Shown here: piece by piece, positions 1 through 7,594 of the stretch | Layout of the letters: each line of letters starts with the position of its first letter | Numbering within the stretch: position 1 is the first letter of the stretch | Assembly (NCBI GenBank): GCA_964471535.1 | Contig: CAYYHA010000089.1 | Span: 1-14,601 of the forward strand | From: CAYYHA01 sp964471535 | GTDB taxonomy: Bacteria > Myxococcota > Myxococcia > SLRQ01 | DNA length: 14,601 bases | Direction of reading: 5' to 3' | The notes under the pieces: generated by a model | What the model saw: only the letters and a program-made list of their open reading frames with translations | Told to the model about the DNA's origin: nothing | The model's database searches: none | Program-made: the position numbers and the translations under genes

Positions 1-67
1 GCCGCCGCCCCCGCCCCCGATCGATCCGGAACCGGCGCCCCTCGAACGGGCCCCCGGCGGCGCCTGA
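1..67 (+). CDS. 3' end of an unidentified gene (proline-rich C-terminal tail)
   Basis: Reading from base 2, the frame gives a short tail of six prolines followed by an acidic and proline-containing stretch, ending in TGA at 65-67. The codons are GC3-rich, as in the real genes of the window, so this is probably the C-terminus of a gene that starts to the left. Only about 21 residues are visible, and no function can be assigned. The frame at position 1 is also open and leads into the next gene, so the choice of frame is uncertain. Confidence 0.35.
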   Translation, partial: PPPPPPIDPEPAPLERAPGGA

Positions 68-74
68 AGGGCAG

Positions 75-88
75 GCCGACCGGTCGGC
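75..88. repeat. 14-base perfect palindrome upstream of the first complete gene
   Basis: GCCGACCGGTCGGC is its own reverse complement with no central spacer. It lies between the stop at 65-67 and the ATG at 115. The position fits an operator for a dimeric regulator, but about one perfect 14-base palindrome is expected by chance in a window of this size. The functional reading is therefore weak. Confidence 0.3.
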
Positions 89-114
89 ACGGTGGCTGCA
101 GAAGCCGGGGTGCG

Positions 115-936
115 ATGATCCAGCGACCCACCGCGCCACGGTTCCAAGGCGCCGCACCCCGTAGGCCTGCGCCCGGGGGGCGCGCCACGCCCCGCGCAGC
201 GGGCCGGCTGCGGCCGAGCCCTCGGATCCCGGGGCCACCGTGGCCCCCCGTTCACGCCCTGTTCCCGAAAGTCACGCCGGTCGCCCTCGCGGCGGCCTTG
301 CTCCTCCCCGCCGCGGCCCGGGCGCAGTCGGTGGAGGCGGTCCTGCTGCGCGCGGGTCTCGACGCCTGCGCCCGCGCCGCCTGCTCCGAGGCCCTCACCC
401 CCAGCGCCGAGCGAGTCGTCGCGTTCGAGCTGCTCGGGGGACCGGTCTTGAACTTGAGCCCGCCGCAGCCCCTCGCGCCACCGAGCTCGCGGATCCGAGT
501 CGGCCCCGAGGCGCGCCTCTTCGTGGGGCTGCCAAACAGCGGCTACGAGGTGGCCGCCAGCGTCGCATATCTGGCCACGAACACCCAGGGGGTGCTCCGA
601 GCCGGCCTGGGGCTCGGCGCCAACCTGGGAAGCGGTCCGGTGCAGGCCTATGCGCTCGGCCTCCTCGGCGTATGGGGGAACCTGGACGCACAGCCCGATG
701 CCTGGTCCCCCGCCGCCGCGATCGATCTGCGCGGAGCCATGGGGGTGCGCATCCGCGCCTTCGACGGGGTGCGTGTCGTGGCCGAGTTCTCCACCGGCAC
801 CCTCGGCGGCTTCGAGGCACAGGGGGGCCCGTTCTTCGAGCTGCGCCTGGGCATCGCGTTTGGCAGCCCCCGGCGCCAGCCGAAGGCGCTCGCCGGCGAG
901 GACGGCTTCGTCCCCTACGAAGCCAGCGGGTCGTAA
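115..936 (+). CDS. predicted exported barrel-like protein, function unknown
   Basis: This 273-residue reading begins at the only in-frame ATG. Residues 1-50 are rich in Arg and Pro and do not look like a normal leader. Residues 51-70 then form a classical signal peptide (PK, a hydrophobic run from about 55, and ARA-QS as the likely cleavage site). The true start may be lower, for example a CTG at 259; no in-frame GTG or TTG lies between 115 and 297. After the signal come two close cysteines (C84, C90) and alternating short strands rich in Gly, aromatic and aliphatic residues (about 103-250), as in small outer-membrane barrels. The C-terminus is a charged tail and not a terminal aromatic strand. 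No family is recognised. The coding frame and export are well supported; the start and function are not. The gene is convergent with the operon to its right. Confidence 0.6.
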   Translation: MIQRPTAPRFQGAAPRRPAPGGRATPRAAGRLRPSPRIPGPPWPPVHALFPKVTPVALAAALLLPAAARAQSVEAVLLRAGLDACARAACSEALTPSAERVVAFELLGGPVLNLSPPQPLAPPSSRIRVGPEARLFVGLPNSGYEVAASVAYLATNTQGVLRAGLGLGANLGSGPVQAYALGLLGVWGNLDAQPDAWSPAAAIDLRGAMGVRIRAFDGVRVVAEFSTGTLGGFEAQGGPFFELRLGIAFGSPRRQPKALAGEDGFVPYEASGS

Positions 937-984
937 GGGCGATCCACCCCTTCACCACCGTCGCAGAGGGCCCCGCAGCGCGAG

Positions 985-1009
985 GGCCTCCGGCGTGTGG
1001 CGGGAGGCC
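985..1009. terminator. hairpin between convergent genes, possible terminator
   Basis: A perfect 7-base stem (GGCCTCC / GGAGGCC) closes an 11-base loop. It sits between the convergent stop codons and touches the stop of the DUF4340 gene. Its position fits a bidirectional terminator, but no T-tract follows on either strand. It could instead only protect mRNA ends or be fortuitous. Confidence 0.3.
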
Positions 1010-2247
1010 TAGCTCGCGGGATTGAAGACGCCGTCGAGGTCGGCGGCCACCTCCTCGGCCAGCCGGTCGTCCACCTTCACCAGCGCCCGCGTGTTGCTGC
1101 TCCGCGCGAAGTAGTGCACCTCGGCCTCCTCCGCCGGCGGTGTCTTGGCGGCCTCGGCCGCCCCTGCCTTCGACGCCTTCGAGGCCGACTTCTCCCCGTG
1201 GCCTTCCCCGTCCCCCTCCTCCGCCCTGGAGGGTGCCTCTGCGGTGCTCGGCTCGGGGCGCGTCCGGTAGAGCGTGAGCGTCTCCTGCGGACCGTCCCCC
1301 TCGACCACCACGGTGACCACCGGCTCCAGGTTGGCAGGCTCCTCCTCGCGATACTCGCGGGCCTGCAGGCCGAAGAGCTTGTCGATCCAGTTGCGCCAGG
1401 TCTCGATCTTCTTCTGAGGCGCCTCCTCTCGGGCCCAGTAGGCCTTCGCCCGGTCGTCCCGATGCTGCTGCACCATGGTCACCGTCTTCTCACCACGCCT
1501 CACCGTCACCCGCTCGATCTCCGAGCGGCGCATGTCGAAGAGCTTCCGCTCAATAAGCGTGCGCTCGGCGTTCTGCAGGGTCCGCAGCGGCGAGCCGTCG
1601 ACCAGGTAGACACGCCCGCTCTCGGCATCGCGCAGGTAGCGTCGCGCTGCCCCGTAGGTGCGACCCCCCACGTCGAAGGTCCAGGTGCGTCCGGCCTTCT
1701 CGAGGACGAGGCGCTCCTTGCTCTCCGCGAGCCCCAGCTTCGCCAGGCGCTCGTCATCGGGGTGTTCGAGGACCCGGTAGGCCAGGAGTGGTGCGAGCTT
1801 CTTCACCACACGGCCCGCCGCCGAGGTGGAGACGAAGTGCTTCACCTCCATCGGTGGTGTGCCCTCCTGCGCTGGCGTCCCGCTCTCCCCGTCCGGGGAG
1901 GCAGGCTCCTTCGTTTCTGGGGTCGCCGCCTCCGCCTTTTCTTGCTGCGCCGCGCCCTCCTCCTTCGCCTGCGTCTTGGCCGCCTCCTTTGCCTTCGCCT
2001 GGCCCTCCCCCTTCGCCGGTGTCGCGACCGTCACCTCGTAGTAGGTCCCCAAGGCGTCCTTCTTCGCCTCGAGGGTGACGGTGTTCTTCTCGGAGCTGTA
2101 GCGGATCCGCTGCACTTCCTCGGGGCTCACCGAGACCACCTCGGTACGATCGCCGCGACCTGCCACCGGCTTGTGCGTCCAGGAGAGATAGGAGAGGACG
2201 AGCGCGACGACGAGGAGCGCTCCCAAGACGTAGACCTGCCGGCTCAT
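1009..2247 (-). CDS. DUF4340 domain protein, auxiliary subunit of a Gld-type ABC system
   Basis: This is a 412-residue protein. The ATG at 2247 overlaps the previous stop (ATGA) and follows a strong GGAGGGAGG ribosome site, so the longer upstream reading was dropped. An N-terminal membrane anchor (about residues 5-22) is followed by an extracytoplasmic region of DUF4340 type. That region has repeated beta-rich modules with the characteristic Y-L-R-D, V-Y-L-V and ERKLFDMRR-like segments near 203-240. Two low-complexity inserts rich in Lys, Ala, Glu and Pro interrupt it at about 77-132 and 331-375. DUF4340 genes commonly end operons encoding GldA/GldF/GldG-like proteins, as here. The substrate and biochemical role are unknown. 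The protein probably sits on the outer face of the inner membrane with the GldG-like partner. The family call is good; any link to gliding motility is not shown by the sequence. Confidence 0.85.
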   Translation of the reverse strand: MSRQVYVLGALLVVALVLSYLSWTHKPVAGRGDRTEVVSVSPEEVQRIRYSSEKNTVTLEAKKDALGTYYEVTVATPAKGEGQAKAKEAAKTQAKEEGAAQQEKAEAATPETKEPASPDGESGTPAQEGTPPMEVKHFVSTSAAGRVVKKLAPLLAYRVLEHPDDERLAKLGLAESKERLVLEKAGRTWTFDVGGRTYGAARRYLRDAESGRVYLVDGSPLRTLQNAERTLIERKLFDMRRSEIERVTVRRGEKTVTMVQQHRDDRAKAYWAREEAPQKKIETWRNWIDKLFGLQAREYREEEPANLEPVVTVVVEGDGPQETLTLYRTRPEPSTAEAPSRAEEGDGEGHGEKSASKASKAGAAEAAKTPPAEEAEVHYFARSSNTRALVKVDDRLAEEVAADLDGVFNPAS

Positions 2248-4040
2248 GCCTCCCTCCTCCGCCGCGCAACGTGGAAGAGCCCGGCTCCCAAGATGAGCAG
2301 CGGCACCGCGAAGCTCGTCCCGTAGAACCAGATCCGATCCTCGTCGCGCGTGTGTTGGATGCGCACGTCCTCTTCGCTCTCGATGGCACCAGAGATCTCC
2401 TCCTCGCCCAGGATCCAACGCAGCGTGTCCACGAAGAGGAAGCGGTTGGCTCGGTAGAGGATGGCCTCGTCCCCGGCGAAGCTCCCGTCGGAGAAGACGG
2501 CGATGCGCCACTTCGTCTCGCCCTCGCCCCCTTCTGCGGCCATCCCGATGGCATAGGCGCGCTTCTTCTCCCGGGTGCGATCGAAGGCGTGGTCGCCGGT
2601 ACGCTCCGCCCAGGTGCCGCTCATGGCCCGCACCGTCTCGGTGGGCCGGGGCGCGGCGTCCTTCCGGGCCTCGAGATAGCCCGCCTCGGGGAAGTAGAGC
2701 CCCTGCTGCCGGCCGACCAGGGTCCGCGCCAGATTGGAGACCGAAGGATGGGACGAGTAGTTGTTGGTGATGATCCGCGCCTTGTCGGCGTCGGTGCGGG
2801 TGGTCGCGACGAAGTAGCGGTCGTGGTGGAGCACCTCGGGATGGAAGTGAACCCCCAGCAGCGCTTCCAGCGCCTCGTCGCGCTTCCCATCGACGTCGAA
2901 GGCGACCAAGAGGCGCCCCCCACGCTCCAAGTAGGTGCGCAGGGTGGCGATCTCCTCGGGGAGGAAGGGCTCCGTGGGCGCCAGGATCACCACGGCCGCC
3001 GCATCCGAGGGGATCTCCCGGCCGAGCCCGTCGGTGATGCCAAGGGGCTTCACCCGGTAGTTCAGCTCGTCGAGCCCGCGCTTCAGGATGCTGAGCTTCC
3101 GGGCCGGCGAAAGGTCCTTGCCGGACCAGCTCATCTCACCGTGCCCCACCGTGAAGTAGACGACCTGAGCCTTCTTCACCAGCTTCAGGAGCGCTCCCTG
3201 CACCTCCCGGTCGAGCTTCTTCAAGGTACTCCTCGCCTTGTCGATGTCGGTCCCCACCGAGATGCGCTCGACCTTCTCCCCCTGCACCAGCGCGATGGTC
3301 CCATTGGAGGAGACCCGGTACTGCTTGGCCAGATCCAGGTCCAGGTCGTGGTCGGCCTCGCGCACCGTGAAGGCCTCGCTCGCCTTCGCGAGCGTCTCGA
3401 AGTAGGGGCGTACCTCGCGGGCGACCTCGTTCGCGGGCGGGAAGAAGAGCACGGCCTCGACTGGCTCCTCGAGGCTCTGCACGATGGCGCGGGTCGATTC
3501 CCCGACCGCGGTGGTCTTCACGTAGCGAAGGTCGACGCTGGCATCGTGCCGCGCGGCGAGGTAGTTGAGCGGAAAGGCGAATGCGGTGGCGAGCGCGAGC
3601 ACCAGCCCGGTCTCCGTCGCCTGGCTCACCCGGCGCGGCTGTACCACCACCGGCATGGTCGACAGCGCCCGATCGATGAGCAGCAGCGGCAGGGTGCCGA
3701 CGAGCCATACGATGGGCCACAGAGCCGAGAAAACCGCGGTCCAGCGGTCGCGGACTTCCCCTTCGAAGCCCACCCACTCGACGAAGCGATCCGTGGACAG
3801 GCCCCATAGCACCAGTGAGGCGATACCAACCGCCGCAAAGAGGGCGGCCCGCTGCCAGCCGGCGCGGCGCTCCGCCTCGCCGTGCCGAATGCGCTGCACG
3901 AAGAGAACGACGCTTCCGGCGAAGGCGAGGTTCGCCAAGACGGTGACGACCGTGGCCGCCGTCGTATCGCCCCCGAGGATGCGCCGCCCCACGTAGAGCA
4001 GCGCCATGCCGAGCAAATAGGCGAAGGTCGCGCCGCTCAT
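2244..4040 (-). CDS. GldG-like ABC transporter auxiliary protein with extra N-terminal membrane segments
   Basis: This is a 598-residue protein. The ATG at 4040 overlaps the permease stop as ATGA; a longer reading upstream is the shadow of the permease gene. Hydrophobic segments lie near residues 5-20, 27-48, 66-82, 101-122 and 144-162. A large extracytoplasmic domain follows (about 165-565), and then one C-terminal segment (about 572-590) with a basic tail. The soluble part matches the GldG/ABC-auxiliary family: a VEAVLFF strand, a GHGE motif at 299-302, and a VVILAPTEPFLPEE segment followed by an L-ERGGRLLVAFD strand near 350-382, which resembles the glutaminase-like fold of this family. 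Classical GldG has one leading and one trailing membrane segment, so the four extra leading helices are unusual. The protein is predicted to work with the ATPase and the GldF-like permease. Its substrate is unknown. Confidence 0.85.
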   Translation of the reverse strand: MSGATFAYLLGMALLYVGRRILGGDTTAATVVTVLANLAFAGSVVLFVQRIRHGEAERRAGWQRAALFAAVGIASLVLWGLSTDRFVEWVGFEGEVRDRWTAVFSALWPIVWLVGTLPLLLIDRALSTMPVVVQPRRVSQATETGLVLALATAFAFPLNYLAARHDASVDLRYVKTTAVGESTRAIVQSLEEPVEAVLFFPPANEVAREVRPYFETLAKASEAFTVREADHDLDLDLAKQYRVSSNGTIALVQGEKVERISVGTDIDKARSTLKKLDREVQGALLKLVKKAQVVYFTVGHGEMSWSGKDLSPARKLSILKRGLDELNYRVKPLGITDGLGREIPSDAAAVVILAPTEPFLPEEIATLRTYLERGGRLLVAFDVDGKRDEALEALLGVHFHPEVLHHDRYFVATTRTDADKARIITNNYSSHPSVSNLARTLVGRQQGLYFPEAGYLEARKDAAPRPTETVRAMSGTWAERTGDHAFDRTREKKRAYAIGMAAEGGEGETKWRIAVFSDGSFAGDEAILYRANRFLFVDTLRWILGEEEISGAIESEEDVRIQHTRDEDRIWFYGTSFAVPLLILGAGLFHVARRRREA

Positions 4041-4771
4041 CGCCAGCGCCTCCAGAGGATGAGTCGCGTCGTGGCGACCAGGAAGAGCCAGGTGAGCGTG
4101 GCGTAGTAGACGAGGCTCTGCGTCTCGATGCGCCCCTTCATGAAGGGACGAAAGTGGGTGTCGAAGATGCTCATGTACTCGAAGACGCGAGAGATGGGGG
4201 GCTCGGTGAGCTGCGCAAGCAGCCACATGAGTACGAAGAGCACCACGAGGACGGCACCGATGACGCCCGCAACGACTTGGGAGCGGGTCAGCGCGCTCGC
4301 GAAGGTCCCGATGGCCACGCAGGCAGAGCCCAGGAAGAGGAGCCCCAAGTACCCGGCGAGGATGTGGGCGAAGCTCACCTTGCCGTTCACCATGACGAGC
4401 AGAGGCATGTACACGCTCACGGCGAGGAGCAGGACCAGGAAGGCGAGGGCCGAGAGCCACTTTCCTGCCACCACCGAGCCGGCCGAGATGGGAGCCGAGT
4501 CGAGGAGGACCAGAGTCCCGGACTGTCGCTCCTCCGCAAAGAGGCGGATGGTGAGCAGGACCGCCGCCGTCATGGTGAAGCCCGAGGCGAGATAGAAGAA
4601 CTGCTCGAGCACCTCCGTGGAGAGCTTCGGCGTGCTGCCCATCGCGAAGGCATTGAAGGAGAGACCCAGCAGGAGGAGCACCGCCGAGACGACGGCATAG
4701 CCCCACACCGTATTGAAGAACGCCCCCAGCTCCCTCCGGGCCACCAGGAGCGCGCCACGCACCTCTTCCAT
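4037..4771 (-). CDS. GldF-like ABC transporter permease
   Basis: This is a 244-residue integral membrane protein with six likely transmembrane helices (about 22-44, 59-77, 105-126, 137-160, 166-187 and 219-238). The segment RLFAEERQSGTLVLLDSAPI between helices 2 and 3 is the hallmark cytoplasmic coupling region of GldF/NosY-type ABC-2 permeases. I chose the ATG at 4771, seven bases after AAGGAGG. It shares one base with the ATPase stop (TGATG). A GTG one codon upstream (4774) is the alternative. The protein should form the membrane channel that pairs with the ATPase encoded just before it. The transported substrate cannot be read from the sequence, and a motility role is only a family name. 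Confidence 0.88.
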   Translation of the reverse strand: MEEVRGALLVARRELGAFFNTVWGYAVVSAVLLLLGLSFNAFAMGSTPKLSTEVLEQFFYLASGFTMTAAVLLTIRLFAEERQSGTLVLLDSAPISAGSVVAGKWLSALAFLVLLLAVSVYMPLLVMVNGKVSFAHILAGYLGLLFLGSACVAIGTFASALTRSQVVAGVIGAVLVVLFVLMWLLAQLTEPPISRVFEYMSIFDTHFRPFMKGRIETQSLVYYATLTWLFLVATTRLILWRRWR

Positions 4772-5745
4772 CACGCTGCCTCCTTCTCCTCGCGCCGCGT
4801 CCGGATGAGCCGGAGGAAGGCGGCCTCCAGGTCGGCGTGCTCCGCCGCCACGGAACGCACCCCGAAACCGGCCTCGACCAGGGCGGCGACGACGCCTTCT
4901 CGCCGGTCCTCGGGGAGACGGAGCCGGGCTTCGATCACGCCGTCACCGAGCACGCTGCTCCCTTCGATCTCGGCACGGATCCCCTTCTGGGGGAGCGTCT
5001 TCTCGGCAAAGGTGCGCAGCGTCGCCTCCTCGCCCCGCAGCTCCAGGGTGAGCACCACGCCTCCCTCGAGATCGCCCACGAGCGCGTCGACACTTCCGCA
5101 GGCCACCTGCTCCCCGCGGTGGATGACCAGGATGCGGTCGCAGGTCAGGGAGACCTCGGAGAGGATGTGGCTAGAGACGAGGACGGTGTGCCGCCCCCCC
5201 AGGGCGCGCACCGTCTGGCGCATCTCGGCAATCTGGGCCGGGTCCAGGCCGCTGATCGGCTCGTCCAGGATGACCAGCGCCGGCTGATGGAGGATCGCCT
5301 GGGCGATCCCCACCCGCTTTCGGTAGCCGTGGGACAGCTCGTCGATGACCCGGTGCAGGTCGCTCTCCTCGAGCCCCGCCTGCTCACAGACCTGGGGCAG
5401 GCGCGATCGGACCTCCTCGGCGCGCATCCCCTTGAGCTGACCGGCGAAGCGCAGGTAGTCGGCGACCCGCATCTCCCGGTACAGCGGAGGTTCCTCGGGG
5501 AGGAAGCCCACGCGGCGCCGTGCCTCCCGGCCCTGCTCGAGGACATCGACCCCCTCGATCTCAGCTCGGCCTGCCGAGGGCACGAGGAGGCCGGCGAGAA
5601 TCTTGAGGAGGGTGGATTTTCCCGCCCCGTTGAGCCCGAGCACACCGACGATCTCGCCGCGGGCGATCTCGAAGCTCACGTCCTTCAGCGCCGGCCGCCG
5701 CCCGTAATAGCGAGTCAGGCCTTCCGCGCGCACCATCGTGCTCAT
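4771..5745 (-). CDS. ABC transporter ATP-binding protein (GldA/NatA type)
   Basis: This 324-residue ATPase has an intact nucleotide-binding domain: Walker A GLNGAGKST (37-45), signature LSHGY (137-141), Walker B ALVILDEP (156-163), D-loop SGLD (165-168) and H-loop histidine H193. At the Q-loop it has LPEE in place of glutamine, as is usual for GldA-like ATPases. The region from about 225 to 324 is a C-terminal extension typical of ABC-2 exporters and may dimerise or regulate. The ATG at 5745 follows GGAGGG at a good distance. It is the first gene of a four-gene operon with minimal overlaps and would energise the GldF-like permease. A candidate promoter lies in the 134-base gap upstream, although read-through from the Hsp70-like gene is possible. 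Confidence 0.93.
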   Translation of the reverse strand: MSTMVRAEGLTRYYGRRPALKDVSFEIARGEIVGVLGLNGAGKSTLLKILAGLLVPSAGRAEIEGVDVLEQGREARRRVGFLPEEPPLYREMRVADYLRFAGQLKGMRAEEVRSRLPQVCEQAGLEESDLHRVIDELSHGYRKRVGIAQAILHQPALVILDEPISGLDPAQIAEMRQTVRALGGRHTVLVSSHILSEVSLTCDRILVIHRGEQVACGSVDALVGDLEGGVVLTLELRGEEATLRTFAEKTLPQKGIRAEIEGSSVLGDGVIEARLRLPEDRREGVVAALVEAGFGVRSVAAEHADLEAAFLRLIRTRREEKEAA

Positions 5746-5785
5746 CGCTACCCTCCGCCCGCGCGCTTCCTACCGCGTCCTCGAG

Positions 5786-5802
5786 TGGAGCCGGCGGCTC
5801 CA
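5786..5802. repeat. 17-base palindrome in the leader of the ABC operon
   Basis: TGGAGCC, then GGC, then GGCTCCA. Including the flanking G-C pair, the arms match over eight bases around one central base. It lies about 40 bases upstream of the ATPase start and downstream of the candidate promoter, so it would be in the 5' leader of the transcript. It could be an operator or an RNA hairpin. No T-run follows, so it does not look like an intrinsic terminator. Confidence 0.4.
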
Positions 5803-5829
5803 GGGCGCCGAACCACACGGATGGGCGAA

Positions 5830-5857
5830 GCAATAGCCAGGCCCGGAAAATCGTCAA
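5830..5857 (-). promoter_or_regulatory. candidate sigma-70 type promoter for the ABC operon
   Basis: On the minus strand a TTGACG -35 element (5857-5852) is followed by a 16-base spacer and a TATTGC -10 element (5835-5830). The spacer contains the only AT-rich run nearby. Transcription would start near 5823, giving a leader of about 78 bases that includes the palindrome at 5786-5802. This was found by eye against the consensus and has not been tested. Confidence 0.35.
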
Positions 5858-5879
5858 GCCCAAGGGGAAGGCGTCCGGC

Positions 5880-7379
5880 TCACACCGGCTGCAGCGGGAG
5901 CTGCTTGCTGCCGTGGGGGCTCACGATGGCGCAGGTCAGATCGAAGTCGAAGCCGATGCGCATCTCCAGGGTGAGGTCGCCGGCGTGCGCCGCCATCCAA
6001 TCCGCGGGGACGGTGAGCATGCCGAGGAGTTCGCGCTCCACCGCCGCCGCATCCGCCGCCTCGTAGACGGCGAGGTTCATCGGCTGTCCATCGGGTGGCC
6101 GAGTCTCGATGGTCACGGTGTGGGTCGAGGGGACCACCGCGTTGCGCCCGATGACCTCCTTCGTGCCCAAGGTGGGCGCCATCACCCCGATGGGCATGGG
6201 CACCACGTCCACCAGTGCCGGCCCCCGCGGCAGGTTGAGCGTGCGGCCCAGGATCGCCGCCCCGATGGCCACGCCCAGCTCCGGGTGCACGTGCTTCTTT
6301 GGGTCGTGCTTGAAACGGCGGGTGAGGCGATCTCGGATCGCCGGCATGCGGGTCTGGCCGCCGACGAAGATGACCTCCCCCACGTCGAGATCGGAGCAGC
6401 CTGCCGCGGCGAGGACGTCCCCCACGATCCCGACGGCCCGGGCGATGAGCCCCTCGCTGATCTCCTCAAGCTCGGCCCGGGTCAGGTCGTACTCCAGATC
6501 GACGAATCCCGTCCCGTCGCTGGCGACGAGCGGCACCTTGATGTGGGCCACTTCTTCCTTCGTGAGGCGGATCTTCGCTGCTTCGGCGGCGAAGAGGAGC
6601 CGCTGCATCACCACCTTGCTGGGATCGAGCTTTCGCCCCTGCTCGAAGGTCACCACGTTGAGCAGGTGGGTGACGATCGTGGAGTCGAAGTCCCGACCGC
6701 CCAGATAGGGGTCGCCGCCGGTGGAGAGCACCGTGGCCACCCGGCGGCTCACGTCGAGGAGGGTGGCGTCGAAGGTGCCGCCGCCGAGGTCGAAGACCAG
6801 CACCCGGCCACCGGCGTCCTTGTGCTTCGCGTAATAGAGGGCTGCTGCGGTGGGCTCGTTGACCATCGCCCGGACCTCGAGCCCGGCCATCTCGGCGGCC
6901 GTCCGAACGCCGCGCCGCTGCCCGTAGGAGAAGTGGGCCGGCACCGTGAGCACTGCGTCCTCGAACTCGAAGCCGGCCGTGGCATTCGCCAACTCGAGGA
7001 TCCGGCGGATGACGTGGAAGGCGACGTCGGTGAACGAGACCGGGCTGCCCTCGATCGCCGCTGCGCACAGCCCCTGCTCGTCCTCGATGATCTCGTAGGG
7101 GTAGCGGTCCTTGTTCCGGGTCACGAACTCGCTCTTGAAGCGCCGGCCGATGAAGCGCTTCGGCGCCACCACCGTCCGATGCGGATCGTCGAGGAGCTGC
7201 TCGCGCGCGAGGGCACCGACCAGCACCTTCTCGCCCGGCCCGAACCACACCACCGAGGGCAGGGTGTAGGACTTCTCCCCGACGGGCACGAGGTGGATCT
7301 TCCCCTGCGCGTCACACCAGGCGGCCGCCGTGTTGGTGGTGCCGAAGTCGATCCCCAGGACCGGTCGTTCGTTCGCCAC
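5880..7379 (-). CDS. Hsp70-family ATPase with a short substrate domain and no lid
   Basis: This is a 499-residue DnaK-related protein. The ATPase domain (about 1-382) carries GIDFGTTNT (9-17), NEPTAAALYYA (174-184), VFDLGGGTFD (195-204), DPYLGGRDFD (223-232) and VGGQTRMP (339-346), so nucleotide binding should be intact. Residues 383-499 resemble the start of the beta substrate-binding domain (DVVPMPIGV, then VVPSTHTVTI). The helical lid and an EEVD-type tail are absent, and typical DnaK has about 640 residues. I chose the GTG at 7379 because Hsp70 proteins begin a few residues before the GIDFGTT motif. The ribosome site there is weak, and an in-frame ATG at 7526 would add a 49-residue non-conserved extension. 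The gene is divergent from the ECF sigma factor and upstream of the ABC operon on the same strand. No DnaJ or GrpE gene is nearby, so it is probably a specialised paralogue and not the housekeeping chaperone. Confidence 0.88.
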   Translation of the reverse strand: MANERPVLGIDFGTTNTAAAWCDAQGKIHLVPVGEKSYTLPSVVWFGPGEKVLVGALAREQLLDDPHRTVVAPKRFIGRRFKSEFVTRNKDRYPYEIIEDEQGLCAAAIEGSPVSFTDVAFHVIRRILELANATAGFEFEDAVLTVPAHFSYGQRRGVRTAAEMAGLEVRAMVNEPTAAALYYAKHKDAGGRVLVFDLGGGTFDATLLDVSRRVATVLSTGGDPYLGGRDFDSTIVTHLLNVVTFEQGRKLDPSKVVMQRLLFAAEAAKIRLTKEEVAHIKVPLVASDGTGFVDLEYDLTRAELEEISEGLIARAVGIVGDVLAAAGCSDLDVGEVIFVGGQTRMPAIRDRLTRRFKHDPKKHVHPELGVAIGAAILGRTLNLPRGPALVDVVPMPIGVMAPTLGTKEVIGRNAVVPSTHTVTIETRPPDGQPMNLAVYEAADAAAVERELLGMLTVPADWMAAHAGDLTLEMRIGFDFDLTCAIVSPHGSKQLPLQPV

Positions 7380-7594
7380 GGGCCGATTGTGGCAGAGCCG
7401 CGCCTTCGGATCGAGGGGGGGCCAGCCCCTTCCGTTGCAGATTCTGCGGACGGCGGTGTCCGTCCCTTGGAAGGTATGCACAAGACCGAGCCCCAACGTC
7501 GCAAACGACCCGGTTACTCTTGTCATGAAGCGGGGCCGGGCCGCGCCGGCGCACCCGTTCCGGGCTGTTCCGAGCCCTCGCCTAGGACCGGCAG
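7380..7594. other. divergent intergenic region between the Hsp70-like and ECF sigma genes
   Basis: This 215-base region must hold the promoters for both divergent transcripts. It contains two small inverted repeats: CGGAC/GTCCG around a six-base loop at 7447-7462, and GGGCT/AGCCC around six bases at 7562-7577. It also holds a GGAAGG element at 7469-7474 that recalls an ECF -35 box. No convincing -10 partner, CIRCE element or sigma-54 site was seen. The Shine-Dalgarno of the sigma gene (AGGA) lies at 7584-7587. Confidence 0.4.

Noticed and set aside
2271..3809. Long plus-strand open frame opposite the GldG-like gene
   Set aside because: It is a shadow frame: it lacks domain motifs and is antisense to a well-supported membrane protein with a ribosome site.
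7421..7440. Possible sigma-54 site around TTGCAG
   Set aside because: The required GG ten bases before the GC is absent.
7469..7500. Possible ECF promoter (GGAAGG ... CGTC) upstream of the sigma gene
   Set aside because: The spacing between the two parts is about 21 bases, longer than the usual 15-17, and the -35 part is imperfect, so it was not called as a promoter.
7380..7594. CIRCE/HrcA operator for the Hsp70-like gene
   Set aside because: No TTAGCACTC / GAGTGCTAA inverted repeat is present on either strand.
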